DNA of 64,000 bases from UTCFX2 sp963788305 (GTDB lineage: Bacteria; Chloroflexota; Anaerolineae; Anaerolineales; UBA4823): the NCBI GenBank assembly GCA_963788305.1, contig CAWBGK010000019.1:1-64000 (forward strand). The letters are read 5' to 3'. The translations under genes and the position numbers were made by a program. Positions 47,465-57,125 of this stretch are shown here, in pieces; the stretch's first letter is position 1, and every line of letters starts with the position of its first letter. The notes under the pieces are model-generated. The model did no database searches, was not told where the DNA came from, and saw only the letters and a program-made list of their open reading frames with translations.

Positions 47465-49324
47465 CTATACCGCCATCGGCATTGGCGTGCTGAGCTTCTT
47501 TGGCGTCGGTGGTGGGAAGATGCTCTCGAATTCATCGCGAGAGATCGTCTCAACCTCCAGAAGGCGGGTGGCAACCGCGTCTAATTTTTCGCGGTGCTCC
47601 ATTAAAATCTGCTTCGCGTTTTGATACGCCTCGCCAACCAGCCGGCGCACTTCGGTGTCGATTTCTTCAGCGACTGCTTCGGAATAATCTCGCTGTTCCG
47701 AAATCTCCCGTCCAAGAAAGATCAGCTCTTCCTTCTGCCCGTAGACCATGGGTCCAAGCTGAACACTCATCCCAAGTCGCGTCACCATCGCACGAGCCAT
47801 ACGGGTTACACGTTCCAGGTCATTCGCGGCGCCGGAGGTAATATCATCAAAGACGATCTCTTCCGCCGCACGTCCACCCAACAGGCCGATCATATCGGCG
47901 ATAAGCTTCTTCTTCGCCATCAGCGTGCGATCTTCTTCCGGTAGAGCAAGCGTGTATCCACCAGCCATTCCACGAGCGATGATCGACACCTTATGGACAG
48001 GATCTGCCTGCGGCAGAGCGTTCATGACGACTGCGTGGCCCGATTCATGATAAGCGACGATCCGTTTTTCTTCTTCAGAGATCAAACGGCTCTTTCGTTC
48101 TGGCCCGGCGATGACCCGCTCGATCGCTTCTTCAAGCTCCGGTTGACCGATCAGTTTTAAGTTTCGTCGAGCTGCGAGGATGGCTGCTTCATTGACCAGG
48201 TTCTCAAGGTCCGCCCCAACAAATCCAGGAGTGGATCGAGCCAGTACGCCAAGCTCCACATCGGCCGCCAGCGGCTTACCCTTTGAATGAACCTTCAAGA
48301 TTGCTTCTCGCCCGCGCATATCCGGGCGATCCAGCACGACGCGGCGGTCAAAACGCCCCGGGCGCAGCAGAGCCGGGTCAAGGATATCCGGGCGGTTGGT
48401 CGCTGCCATGATGATGACGTTCGTATCCGTGTCGAATCCGTCCATCTCGACCAGCATCTGGTTCAGGGTTTGCTCGCGTTCGTCGTGGCTGCCGCCGAGC
48501 CCTGCGCCGCGTTGACGCCCGACTGCATCGATTTCATCGACGAAGACAATACAAGGCGAATGACGTTTCGCCTGATCAAACAAGTCCCTGACGCGGCTCG
48601 CGCCGACGCCAACAAACATCTCGACAAATTCAGAGCCGGAGATCGAAAAGAAAGGCACACCTGCCTCTCCGGATACCGCTTTCGCCAGAAGTGTTTTACC
48701 CGTTCCTGGAGGTCCCACCAACAGGACTCCCTTTGGGATGCGCGCGCCGAGCATAATAAACTTTTCTGGCTCGCGCAGGAATTCCACGACTTCCTTGAGC
48801 TCCTCTTTCGCCTCCTCAACACCCGCCACATCCTGGAATGTGACGGAGGGCTGGTCGCCGGTGAACATCCGGGCGCGCGATTTTCCGAATGACATCGCAG
48901 CATTGTTGCTCCCTTGCGCCTGGCGAAAAACAAACCAGAACACTGCTACAAGGATCACGAATGGGAGCACATATCCCAGAATGGTTGCCACACTGAACCA
49001 TGCGCTGGGCGGTTTGATTTCGAGCTTTATCTGGTCCGGTTGCAGAGCCGCAGTGGTTACACCCAGATCTTTCAACTGTCCAACCAGGGTAGAATCAGGC
49101 TCTTTATTAGATTTTCGCTCCGAGCCATCGGCATAAACGACTTCCAGATTGCTATCGCTCTCTTCAATCCGCTCAACCTTCCCGGCTTGAATATCCGCTG
49201 CCACCTGATTGATGGACAGGGTCTCCTGGGCCGCGGGCTGCTGGAAGTTATACACCACCATTGAAATAATGGCGACGAACAGCAGCAAGTAGATGATGGA
49301 TGAACGGTTGCGGGTTGGGTTCAC
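47465..49324 (-). CDS. ftsH: ATP-dependent zinc metalloprotease FtsH
   Basis: A membrane-bound AAA+ protease that degrades misfolded and regulatory membrane proteins. Two N-terminal membrane helices flank a small external domain (SIIYLLLFVAIISMVVYN and ILGYVLPFVILVAVFWFVF). The AAA module has Walker A GPPGTGKTLLAK, Walker B CIVFVDEIDAVGRQRG, the second region of homology NRPDILDPALLRPGRFDR, and the zinc site HESGHAVV with the later Asp. The start is GTG with GGAGG upstream, after a TATAAT at 49374-49369. At 619 residues it is normal and intact. It sits between fabH and the SHOCT-like gene. Confidence 0.97.
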   Translation of the reverse strand: MNPTRNRSSIIYLLLFVAIISMVVYNFQQPAAQETLSINQVAADIQAGKVERIEESDSNLEVVYADGSERKSNKEPDSTLVGQLKDLGVTTAALQPDQIKLEIKPPSAWFSVATILGYVLPFVILVAVFWFVFRQAQGSNNAAMSFGKSRARMFTGDQPSVTFQDVAGVEEAKEELKEVVEFLREPEKFIMLGARIPKGVLLVGPPGTGKTLLAKAVSGEAGVPFFSISGSEFVEMFVGVGASRVRDLFDQAKRHSPCIVFVDEIDAVGRQRGAGLGGSHDEREQTLNQMLVEMDGFDTDTNVIIMAATNRPDILDPALLRPGRFDRRVVLDRPDMRGREAILKVHSKGKPLAADVELGVLARSTPGFVGADLENLVNEAAILAARRNLKLIGQPELEEAIERVIAGPERKSRLISEEEKRIVAYHESGHAVVMNALPQADPVHKVSIIARGMAGGYTLALPEEDRTLMAKKKLIADMIGLLGGRAAEEIVFDDITSGAANDLERVTRMARAMVTRLGMSVQLGPMVYGQKEELIFLGREISEQRDYSEAVAEEIDTEVRRLVGEAYQNAKQILMEHREKLDAVATRLLEVETISRDEFESIFPPPTPKKLSTPMPMAV

Positions 49325-49368
49325 AATACCTCCAAATCAGATTTTACTCCGCATATTTAACAAAAGAA

Positions 49369-49374
49369 TTATAC
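49369..49374 (-). promoter_or_regulatory. candidate -10 of ftsH
   Basis: TATAAT on the minus strand, ~45 nt before the GTG start of ftsH. The -35 is unclear. Confidence 0.4.
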
Positions 49375-49517
49375 CAATGGATAACTGGCACCGGCGAAAC
49401 AAACTCAACGATGCAGGGATTTCTAACAACGTTCTAACGTTCCTGCCTGATAAGGCCATTCAAAACGAAGTCACCCCCAAAATACAGGTGGACAGCTGCC
49501 AGATTACGGCTGTCGTT

Positions 49518-50633
49518 TCAGGCGTATGGGTGGTGTCGCCCCCAGATCAACGCGTCCAACCGTCGGAAAATTCGCCGCAGCGTGGATCGAATCCGGGCGT
49601 ATAGTCGCAGCCGCTTCGGCAGGATCACCGCCGCGCCTGGTAGCGGTCCGGTCCAGATTACCACAGCAGCTCCCCAGGTCAGCCCCGCTCCAAAACCAAC
49701 AAATACCACTTTATCCCCGGCCTTCAACCTGCCTTCCTGAACTGCCTCCACAGTCGCGATCGGGATCGATGCGGTAGAGGTATTTCCATAACGGTCCAGA
49801 TTGATCATGCAGCGCTCCATCGGGAATTGAAAACTCCTCAATGCTGCCTCAATGATGCGCTGGTTGGCTTGATGCGGGATGACAAGCTGGATGTCATCCA
49901 GCTGTAAACCAGCTTGCCGAACAGCCTCCCCCGTCGATTCTGCCATCACCCGGGTGGCAAAACGAAAGACCTCACGCCCATTCATGTGAATATAGTGTTT
50001 CCCGTCGGCGACAGTCTCCAGGCTGGCGGGTAACCGGCTCCCGCCTGCAGGAACCGAAAGCAAGCCACCGCCAGAGCCGTCCGAACGAAGAACTCCTGAG
50101 ATCAGACCACCAGGCTCAGCCCCGGCATGCAGGACAAATGCGCCCGCACCGTCTCCAAATAATACGCAGGTGTTCCGATCCCTCCAATCCACGAGACGGG
50201 AAAGCGTCTCGGCGCCGATCACCAGCGCGTTTTGAATCGATCCGGAGCGGATCGCTTGCGTGGCGATATTCATCGCGTAAATAAAACCCGTGCAGGCTGC
50301 CATCAGGTCGAAAGCGCCGGCCTTGCTGGCTCCCAGCCGGTCCTGAACCAGGCAGGCAGTAGCAGGAAAAAGGTAATCCGGCGAAGATGTGGAGACAATG
50401 ATCAGGTCAATTTCCCCAGGATGAAGATGAGCGACCTCCAGTGCCTTCAACGCAGCCTCATAAGCAAATGTCGCTGTGCTCTGCTCTCCAGCAGCAATTC
50501 GCCGCTCTCTGATCCCTGTTCGGCTTTGAATCCATTCGTCCGTCGTATCGACCCGTTTTGAGAGATCCTGATTGGTCAGGATTCGCTCCGGGACGGACAT
50601 CCCCCATCCAGTGATATGGGCATAAGGGTTCAT
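49518..50633 (-). CDS. fabH: beta-ketoacyl-ACP synthase III with extra C-terminal tail
   Basis: Condenses acetyl-CoA (or another starter) with malonyl-ACP to begin fatty acid synthesis. The catalytic Cys lies in FDLMAACTGFIYAMN, the His in IPHQANQRIIE and the Asn in RYGNTSTASIP. Length is 371 residues; the last ~44, after the family's normal end GAGLTWGAAVVIW, form a basic tail with LPKRLRLYARIRSTLRRIF. The tail could be a membrane-binding helix, or the true stop could have been lost to an indel near 49650. AGGAG precedes the ATG. fabF ends 21 nt upstream. Confidence 0.95.
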   Translation of the reverse strand: MNPYAHITGWGMSVPERILTNQDLSKRVDTTDEWIQSRTGIRERRIAAGEQSTATFAYEAALKALEVAHLHPGEIDLIIVSTSSPDYLFPATACLVQDRLGASKAGAFDLMAACTGFIYAMNIATQAIRSGSIQNALVIGAETLSRLVDWRDRNTCVLFGDGAGAFVLHAGAEPGGLISGVLRSDGSGGGLLSVPAGGSRLPASLETVADGKHYIHMNGREVFRFATRVMAESTGEAVRQAGLQLDDIQLVIPHQANQRIIEAALRSFQFPMERCMINLDRYGNTSTASIPIATVEAVQEGRLKAGDKVVFVGFGAGLTWGAAVVIWTGPLPGAAVILPKRLRLYARIRSTLRRIFRRLDALIWGRHHPYA

Positions 50634-50654
50634 GGCTCCTGCTCCAACCCGGAT

Positions 50655-51917
50655 TCATTCAGCATGAGAAACCTCATTTCCTGCGGCCTGTCCGATGATG
50701 ATCGTCGCGTTATGTCCGCCAAATCCAAATGAATTCGACATTACCCGCCGAGGCTGTACCTTTCGAGAAACGTTCGGAATGTAATCCAGGTCGCATTCCG
50801 GGTCAGGCGTTTCGTAGTTGATCGTCGGCGGCAGCACACCGTCTCGGATGGCCAACACAGAGATCACGGCCTCCAGCGCGCCAGAAGCGCCTAAAAGATG
50901 ACCTGTCATCGATTTCGTCGATGAGATCGGGACCTGATAGGCGCGTTCTCCAAAAACAGTCTTAATGGCTGCCGTTTCACTTTTATCATTCAAAGGAGTG
51001 CTGGTGCCGTGGGCGTTGATGTAATCGATCGCATCAACCTCAAGCCCGGCGTCTTGGAGCGCCATCTGCATGCATAACGCCGCGCCGACCCCTCTCTCGG
51101 CTGGCGCCGAGATATGAAAAGCATCATTCGTCATGCCGTAGCCAAGAATCTCAGCCAGGATCGGAGCGCCGCGGGCAGCGGCTGCTTCAAGCTTTTCCAG
51201 AACCAGGACTGCGGCGCCCTCCCCCATCACAAAGCCGTCCCGGTTCAAATCAAATGGCCTGGACGCGCCTTGCGGGTCGTCATTGCGGGTCGAGAGCGCT
51301 CCCATCACACCCAGGCTTGCCATCGCGATCGGCATGATTACCGCTTCGCTCCCTCCTGCCAGCATCACCTCGGCCTGGCCGCGCCGGATGACCTCCGCAG
51401 CCTCTCCGATCGCATTTGTCCCGCTTGCACAGGCAGATACGACCGCAAAATTCGGACCTCGCATCCCCAGCTCAATTGCGATCATGGCTGAGGCCGTGTC
51501 CGGCAGCATCATCGGGACCAGAAATGGGCTGACCCTGGAAGGGCCCCGATTTAAGTAGACCTGCATCTGTTCGAACATCGTGTTTAATCCGCCGATCCCG
51601 GTCCCGATTAACACGCCGGTCCGGTCAAGGTCCTCTTCGCTCAGCGGCAGGTCGCTGGAGCGGACCGCCTGCTTGGCTGCTGCGAGCGCATACTGGGTGA
51701 ATAGATCCATCCGCCGAGCCTCCTTGCTGCCAAACAACGCGGAACCATCAAAATCCTTCACCTCTGCGGCAAAATGGGTTTTAAATTCGCTGCTGTCGTA
51801 ATGGGTGATCGGGCTGACACCCGATTTTCCAGCCAATAAGTTCTTCCATAGGGTCTCAACATCATTTCCAAGCGGGCTGATGCAGCCCATCCCAGTAATT
51901 ACCACCCGATTACGCAT
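50655..51917 (-). CDS. fabF: beta-ketoacyl-ACP synthase II
   Basis: Elongation condensing enzyme. The catalytic Cys is in SACASGTNAIGEAAEVI, and the two His lie in INAHGTSTPLNDKSE and KSMTGHLLGASG. The end has NSFGFGGHNA. The start at 51917 (MRNRVVITGMGCISPLGND) has GGAGG at the right distance; an upstream extension of the frame was rejected. At 420 residues it is normal and intact. No acyl carrier protein, fabD or fabG lies beside it, so this is a partial fatty acid cluster with fabH and, farther on, fabL. Confidence 0.97.
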   Translation of the reverse strand: MRNRVVITGMGCISPLGNDVETLWKNLLAGKSGVSPITHYDSSEFKTHFAAEVKDFDGSALFGSKEARRMDLFTQYALAAAKQAVRSSDLPLSEEDLDRTGVLIGTGIGGLNTMFEQMQVYLNRGPSRVSPFLVPMMLPDTASAMIAIELGMRGPNFAVVSACASGTNAIGEAAEVIRRGQAEVMLAGGSEAVIMPIAMASLGVMGALSTRNDDPQGASRPFDLNRDGFVMGEGAAVLVLEKLEAAAARGAPILAEILGYGMTNDAFHISAPAERGVGAALCMQMALQDAGLEVDAIDYINAHGTSTPLNDKSETAAIKTVFGERAYQVPISSTKSMTGHLLGASGALEAVISVLAIRDGVLPPTINYETPDPECDLDYIPNVSRKVQPRRVMSNSFGFGGHNATIIIGQAAGNEVSHAE

Positions 51918-52149
51918 CCTTACCTCCATAAATAAATCTTCTCCTGGATCGCTAAACGGTAATAACACCAGCACGATCAATCCGAGGCGGCGTTCATTGC
52001 AGCCCAAAATCCACCGAAACACTCCATTCAAATTCTCTATTGATGATTCGAATTAGAAAGGAGATTATAGACTTTTTTGATAAGCTATAGATGAATATAG
52101 GCGAAGTATCTCGGCGAACCCATGCCCTGTTTGAGGCTCGCCGAGCATT

Positions 52150-53376
52150 TCACAAGATCGGAAGATTCGGTGAAATTCGTTCCAGGAGCTGCCTGATCTG
52201 CTGAACATGCAGGCGGTCGTGCGCAACCAGGATGTTGACCAGTTCTTGCAGCCGGGTCGGACCAAAGATTGCATGCCTCGCAGGTCTATGCCAGTCCTCA
52301 GGAGTCAGAACTCTCAAGCAGCGCAACCAGCTCCTGGCGGGCTGTAAAGAAATCACGGAGCGCCTGCTGTCCATCCTGGAGGTAGTACTGGCGCGTTTCC
52401 GACCAGGGATCGGTGTCCTGCCCGGCCAGAAAGGGGTTCTCATTTTCACTGAACTTGCGCAGGCGAGCCAGATTGACTTCCAGGTCAACGTCCCGAAGGT
52501 GGCAGAGGATCTCGGTCAGGCACCATTCCTTCTCGGCCGGTCGTTGACACCAGCGATCCTGCGGAAGCGTCCTGCAGAAGCTGTCGACAACCGCCGGTGT
52601 AGCTCGCACTTGAGCCAGCCAGCTAGAAGGTCTGGAATAAACCGGCTTCAGCGACCCCACTGGAGAATCGTCGATCCACGAAAGCAAATCCTCCAGATTC
52701 CCTGATTTCACATGCTGACCATCATCAACTTGAACAGCTCCGAGTTTGCGAATTGACGCAGTATGCCGCCAATCCCAACTTACCAGCAGGGTTAATGTCC
52801 CTTTCGCAATCGTCACCGACAACCACTACCGGTCCTTCTGGCCAGCCCAGGCGACCCATCACTTCAGCCAAAAAAGCCGGATCTGGCTTGGAAAAATGGA
52901 AAGATTCGTAGGATGTCACCAGGTCAAAACGAAATTCACTGGAAGGCAGGTTCGCCCAGGAAAGTCGGTGATCGATGGCTTGACGCGGAAATAACGGGTT
53001 GGTAGCAATCGCAAGCTGATACCCGCGCCCCTGCGCACGCCGGACCAGGTCCCTGGCCTCCGGAATGGGGGCAGTATATTTGTTTAAAGATGGGAAAATC
53101 GTCTCGTAAAAACCATCTGCCAATTCTTGAAACATCACCGGATCCGCTCCCGTCAGCGGATAAAAAACTGATTCAAAAGTCTCTTTCAACGTGCGGTCTG
53201 GAAGGCGGTTTTCGACCATCGCCCGAGTTCCTGCCATCAGGCTTCGGACAAATACATCCGGGTTCATATGGTTAGCGACGTGTGCAGAAAATGCCTGCAG
53301 GTATTGAGGGCAGGAAAGCATCAATGTCATTCTTGATGAGCGTATCATCAAGATCCAGCAGAAGCGTTGGTTTCAA
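52150..53376 (-). CDS. HAD hydrolase fused to a DinB-like domain (frameshifted)
   Basis: A two-domain protein. The first ~230 residues are a HAD-superfamily phosphatase: LLLDLDDTLI (nucleophile), IATNPLFPRQAID (motif II), FHFSKPDPAF (Lys) and VVVVGDDCERDINPA (motif III). A linker (GNLEDLLSWIDDSP) leads straight, in one frame, into a DinB/YfiT-like four-helix domain: VVDSFCRTLPQDRW, EWCLTEILCHLRDVDLEV and, after an indel near 52310, RLQELVNILVAHDRLHV. The three His positions expected of a DinB metal site are present. Other indels lie near 53290 and 52745. The TTG start follows AGGAG and overlaps the previous stop. Confidence 0.78.
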
Positions 53377-53709
53377 AGCGCATCTCCTCGGAATTCGGGC
53401 GGCAGTGGATGGCATTGTCCGCAGCCGGTGTGCGGATCGAAATTATTCAGTCCCGATTTGATGCACGAAACCCGGACTTTAACCTGTTTTTTCATAAACG
53501 GGAAGGCTGCTTTCAGCTCAGGCTTCAGGATTAAGATTAGGGCAGGCGTTTGCCATCGAGATGCCCGGTACAGGGCAGGCAGAGCAGAGCTCAGCCTTCC
53601 AGGGGATCGGCGGCGACTTAGCGTTGAGCAGGCGGCACTCTTCGTGTTCACGCCCACGGTAATAATCCCCATAGAAATACCGGCATTCAGAACCGGCTGG
53701 AGTCCTCAT
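53373..53709 (-). CDS. cysteine-rich protein of unknown function (frameshifted)
   Basis: A ~112-residue soluble protein with eight cysteines. Before the break: GSECRYFYGDYYRGREHEEC and WKAELCSACPVPG, then ANACPNLNPE. After an indel near 53520 the last part reads VRVSCIKSGLNNFDPHTGC and GQCHPLP. The spacing C-x2-C, twice, suggests a zinc or iron-sulfur site. I do not recognise the family. It lies 19 nt after efp, and its TGA stop overlaps the TTG start of the HAD-DinB gene, so the three genes are probably one operon. Its function may be tied to translation or to metal handling, but nothing in the sequence decides. Confidence 0.6.
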
Positions 53710-53728
53710 CAAAAAGCCCCTGTCTCCG

Positions 53729-54286
53729 TCAGGCCCTGGTCACATAGCTGCCCGTGGACGTATTAACGCGGATCTTGTCGCCCACTTCGATAAATGCCGG
53801 CACTTGAACCTGTAATCCCGTTTCTGTGACAACCCGTTTCGTGACACCGGTTGCGGTATCGCCGCGAACGGCCGGCTGGGCTTCGACGACTTCCATGTCG
53901 ATCGTTAATGGAAGTTCGATGTCAATCGCCTTGCCTTCATAGAAGGTCAGCTTGATTTCGAAGCCTTCTTTCAGATAGCTTGCCGCATCACCCACCAGCT
54001 CTTCCGGCAGAGCCGGCTGTTCGTATGTATCCAGATCCATAAAGTGGTAGAACTGGCCATCGTGGTACAGATATTGGACGTTGTGATAATCCAGCCGGAC
54101 ATCCTGGACCCGGTCGCCGGATTGGAAGGTCATATCCAGGTTGGCGCCGGTGAGCAGGTTCAAAGCTTTCACCCGGATGGTCGCATTCCCGCGCCCCGGT
54201 TTATGATGGTGGTAATCCAATACTTTGTACAATCCCCCATCGAACTCAAATGTCACCCCTTTTCGCATTTCATTTACATCAATCAT
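53729..54286 (-). CDS. efp: translation elongation factor P
   Basis: Relieves ribosome stalling at polyproline stretches. It opens MIDVNEMRKGVTFEFDGGLY, has the tip loop YHHHKPGRGNATIRV with the lysine that is modified in many bacteria, and ends with IEVGDKIRVNTSTGSYVTRA. Length is 185 residues, normal and intact. The Shine-Dalgarno is GAGGA before the ATG. No EF-P modification enzyme gene is seen nearby. It begins a probable operon with the Cys-rich and HAD-DinB genes. Confidence 0.96.
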   Translation of the reverse strand: MIDVNEMRKGVTFEFDGGLYKVLDYHHHKPGRGNATIRVKALNLLTGANLDMTFQSGDRVQDVRLDYHNVQYLYHDGQFYHFMDLDTYEQPALPEELVGDAASYLKEGFEIKLTFYEGKAIDIELPLTIDMEVVEAQPAVRGDTATGVTKRVVTETGLQVQVPAFIEVGDKIRVNTSTGSYVTRA

Positions 54287-54333
54287 ACAATCCTCATTCG
54301 TTTGTTTCGAAATCTAAATAACCACAACAAAAA

Positions 54334-54361
54334 ACGTGAAACGTGAACTCACGTCTCACGT
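54334..54361 (-). repeat. palindromic ACGTGA repeats in the efp leader
   Basis: ACGTGA-A-ACGTGA and TCACGT-C-TCACGT face each other with three nucleotides between, forming a ~13-bp stem. On the minus strand the stem is followed by TTTTTTG, as in a terminator, but it lies upstream of efp, with no minus-strand gene before it. It may be an attenuator or a dispersed palindromic repeat. Confidence 0.5.
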
Positions 54362-54479
54362 TGCGCGTTGCACGCCTCGGGGATGGATTATAGCCTGAAG
54401 GCTGGAATTTTTCAACTCTCCTGTGGTAAACTACCACGGGTATCATTCATTGCCTGGATATCAGGCGTGGAGCAAAAGC

Positions 54480-54884
54480 GTGGCAGAAAAGATCCGCCGA
54501 GCAGTATATATCGAGGACGAGCCCGAGATGATCGACCTGGTCAGGTTGATCCTGGCTCGCAAGCAATACACAGTGATCGGCGCCAATGGAGGCCGAGAAG
54601 GACTGGACGCCGTGCGAGACATGATGCCGGACGTCATCTTGTTGGATTTGATGATGCCGGATATTGACGGCTGGGAGGTATACCACCAGCTCAAAGGAGA
54701 TGAGCAGACGCGCGCGATCCCGGTGATAATCATCACCGCAAAGGCTCAGAACATCGATAAGGTGCTGGCGCTTCAAATCGCAAAAGTGGACGACTATATC
54801 GCCAAACCCTTTACGCCGCAGGAGCTGATCGACAGCCTGAACAAAGTCCTGGGGGAACCCAACCTGACCAGCGATGTCCGTTGA
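54480..54884 (+). CDS. receiver-domain response regulator
   Basis: A single-domain CheY-like protein, intact. The acidic pocket is YIEDEPEM, the phospho-Asp lies in VILLDLMMPDIDGW and the Lys in YIAKPFTPQELIDSL. The GTG at 54480 (VAEKIRRAVYIED) is taken as start; the open frame continues upstream to 54423 without family resemblance. The stop is overlapped by the ATG of the DUF192 gene. It probably passes a signal to the envelope genes downstream. Confidence 0.82.
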   Translation: MAEKIRRAVYIEDEPEMIDLVRLILARKQYTVIGANGGREGLDAVRDMMPDVILLDLMMPDIDGWEVYHQLKGDEQTRAIPVIIITAKAQNIDKVLALQIAKVDDYIAKPFTPQELIDSLNKVLGEPNLTSDVR

Positions 54885-55257
54885 AATCCAGATCAGCAAT
54901 TTGAGCCGTCCCGGCGGCTTGCCCATCCGCGCCCGCTGGTGCGACAGCTTTCCCTGCCGCCTGCGCGGATTGATGTTCCGCCAGGTGCTGGCGTCTGACG
55001 AGGGCTTATTGATCGTTCAGGAGAAAGACAGTCGGATCGATTCATCCATCCATATGCTCTTCATGAAAATGGATCTGGTGGTCGTCTGGATCAACTCAGC
55101 TTTAACCGTCGTCGACGTCCAGCTGGCAAAGCGCTGGAGGCTGGCAGTTTTCTCAAAGGCGCCTGCGCGCTATGTGCTGGAGCTGCCCGCCTCTGCACAG
55201 GCTCTTTTTTTGACAGGAGATCAGGTCAGGTTTGAACCGCTGCACACTCAGAATTAA
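54874..55257 (+). CDS. DUF192-family protein
   Basis: A 127-residue intact DUF192 protein. Family marks are CRLRGLMFRQVLASDEG near residue 28 and SSIHMLFMKMDLVVVWI in the middle, with the late VLELPA. The reaction is unknown; some members are exported, but no signal peptide is visible here. It overlaps both the receiver gene before it and the LysM peptidase gene after it, so the three are probably translated from one message. Confidence 0.75.
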   Translation: MSVEIQISNLSRPGGLPIRARWCDSFPCRLRGLMFRQVLASDEGLLIVQEKDSRIDSSIHMLFMKMDLVVVWINSALTVVDVQLAKRWRLAVFSKAPARYVLELPASAQALFLTGDQVRFEPLHTQN

Positions 55258-56713
55258 TCCATTAGTGATTTGCTTCGGGATGATCCTCTTCGCTTTGACT
55301 GCAGGGGCATTCATCTTCAATCCGGCGCATGGCCAGGAAACCGAAGGACCGATCTACATCGTCCAGGAAGGAGATTCGCTCTGGGATATCGCTGCGCGGT
55401 TCCGCGTTTCAATGGCGGACCTTGCGACCGCAAACGGCATCAGCGATCCAGGTCAGCTGATCGTCGGGGCGCAGCTGGTCATCCCTGGGCTGCAGGGCGT
55501 GCAGGGGATATTGACGACACGGGAGATCCAGCTGGGCGAGAGCCTGCGCGGGATCAGCCGGAGGTACCAGGTTCCCGAGGACGTGCTGATCCGGCTCAAC
55601 CACCTGACCAGCCCGGAGGAGCTCTATGCCGGCGCGACGTTGGTGCTGCCAGAACAGAACGCCGCAGCCGGGGGGACGATCCGCTCGGTAGTCGAACCCG
55701 GCCAGTCGCTGCTCGAGCTGGCAATCGCCAATGGATCGAACCCCTGGGTCTATGCGGCGGCAAACCAGCTCCCGGGCGCATGGGCGGCGATCCCAGGAGA
55801 TGTCCTTCACTTTACAGGCGCTCAGGCATCCGACCTGGAGGCCGATGCGCCGTATGCCTTCCCAGGAGCGGTCTCTGCCGTGGAATTGAACCCCACCCGT
55901 CTGGTTCAGGGGAAAGGCAGCCGAGATCGTGGTCAGCAGCACGCCCGGAATCAGCTTAACGGGCAGCCTGGCAGGCCACCCTCTCCAATTTTTCTCCGAG
56001 GACGACGGGCGCTATGTCAGCCTGCAGGGCGTCCATGCGATGATCGATCCCGGTCTCTATCCGCTGACGATCAGCATGACCCTGCCGATCAGCGGGACAG
56101 ATCGTATTGCGCCCTACGCCTTTTCGCAATCCGTCCTGGTTTCTTCGGGCGATTACCCGTTCGATCCCGTGCTAGTCGTCAGCCCGGAGACGATCGACCC
56201 CGCAGTCACCAAACCGGAAGACGCCCAATGGAGCGCACTGACCGCAACCGCCACCCCGCAGAAAATGTGGGACGGCGGCTTTACCAGCCCGGCCCCGCCT
56301 CCGTTCAGCGACTGCTGGCCGTCTCTCTTCGGCAACCGGCGGTCTTACAACGGCAGCGAGTACGCCTATTATCACAGCGGGTTAGATTTCTGCGGCGGCG
56401 TCGGGACCGAGATCCTCGCTCCGGCGGATGGACGCGTGGTCTTTGCCGGTCCGCTGACCGTGCGCGGCAATGCGACCATCATCGACCATGGTTGGGGGAT
56501 CTACACCGGCTACCTGCACCAATCTGAAATACTGGTCAAAGTCGGGGATATGGTGAGCAAGGCCAGCTGATCGGGCGAGTCGGCGGCACCGGGCGGGTCA
56601 CCGGCCCGCATCTGCATTGGGAAATCTGGGCCGGAGGGGTCCAGGTTGATCCGATGGACTGGCTTTCACAGGAATACCCCGGCGAAGCCCCAGCCACCGT
56701 GCCGTCCTCTTAA
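55232..56713 (+). CDS. LysM-containing M23 peptidase (frameshifted)
   Basis: An exported peptidoglycan endopeptidase. A TTG start gives a signal peptide (NPLVICFGMILFALTAGAF). Three LysM-like modules follow: YIVQEGDSLWDIAARFRVS, IQLGESLRGISRRYQV and SVVEPGQSLLELAIANGS. The C-terminal M23 domain has the metal site HSGLDFCG, APADGRVVFAG, and HLHWEIWAGG. Indels near 55915 and 56565 (a missing G in AAGGC, repaired AAGGGC) break it; length is ~494 residues. It would hydrolyse peptide cross-links in the wall, complementary to the L,D-transpeptidase at 24-25 kb. Confidence 0.88.
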
Positions 56714-56766
56714 ATTCAAATCCAGAGCGTGGTAGGCGAAGCACAGCCGAACTGTTTTTTGAAAGA

Positions 56767-57054
56767 TCAGCCTTCGTCAGGCGCCTGGTCCGAGACTTCT
56801 GCATCCAGCTCGTCAAAATCCGCCGCCTCGCCGCTTTCATAATCATGCAGGATTTCAGCGGCGCGGTCGACCAACGAGGCCGGCACGAGCATATCCACCA
56901 CCGCCGACGGACCAACCGTCAATCCCATGACTCGGCCAATCCCTTCCTCAGAAAGCACTACGGGGATCTCCTGGGCTTCCAGGACGCCGCGCAGCAGCTC
57001 CGCCTCAAGCTCGCCGCTCGCGTGATAGACGACTTCCCAACGATCTTCGCTCAT
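56767..57054 (-). CDS. DUF2007-family putative signal-transducing protein
   Basis: A 95-residue intact protein of the DUF2007 type. Its core reads WEVVYHASGELEAELLRGVLE and IPVVLSEEG, and the family's typical VLVPASLVDRAAEIL follows. The last ~20 residues are acidic. GGAGA precedes the ATG. It reads opposite to its neighbours. Function is unknown; the family is thought to be regulatory. Confidence 0.75.
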   Translation of the reverse strand: MSEDRWEVVYHASGELEAELLRGVLEAQEIPVVLSEEGIGRVMGLTVGPSAVVDMLVPASLVDRAAEILHDYESGEAADFDELDAEVSDQAPDEG

Positions 57055-57125
57055 GATGGTCTCCTTCTTTGTCCATGCAAGTGATAAATGCCGACCAGCG
57101 GCAAACCGGTTTTCAGCCCACCAAA

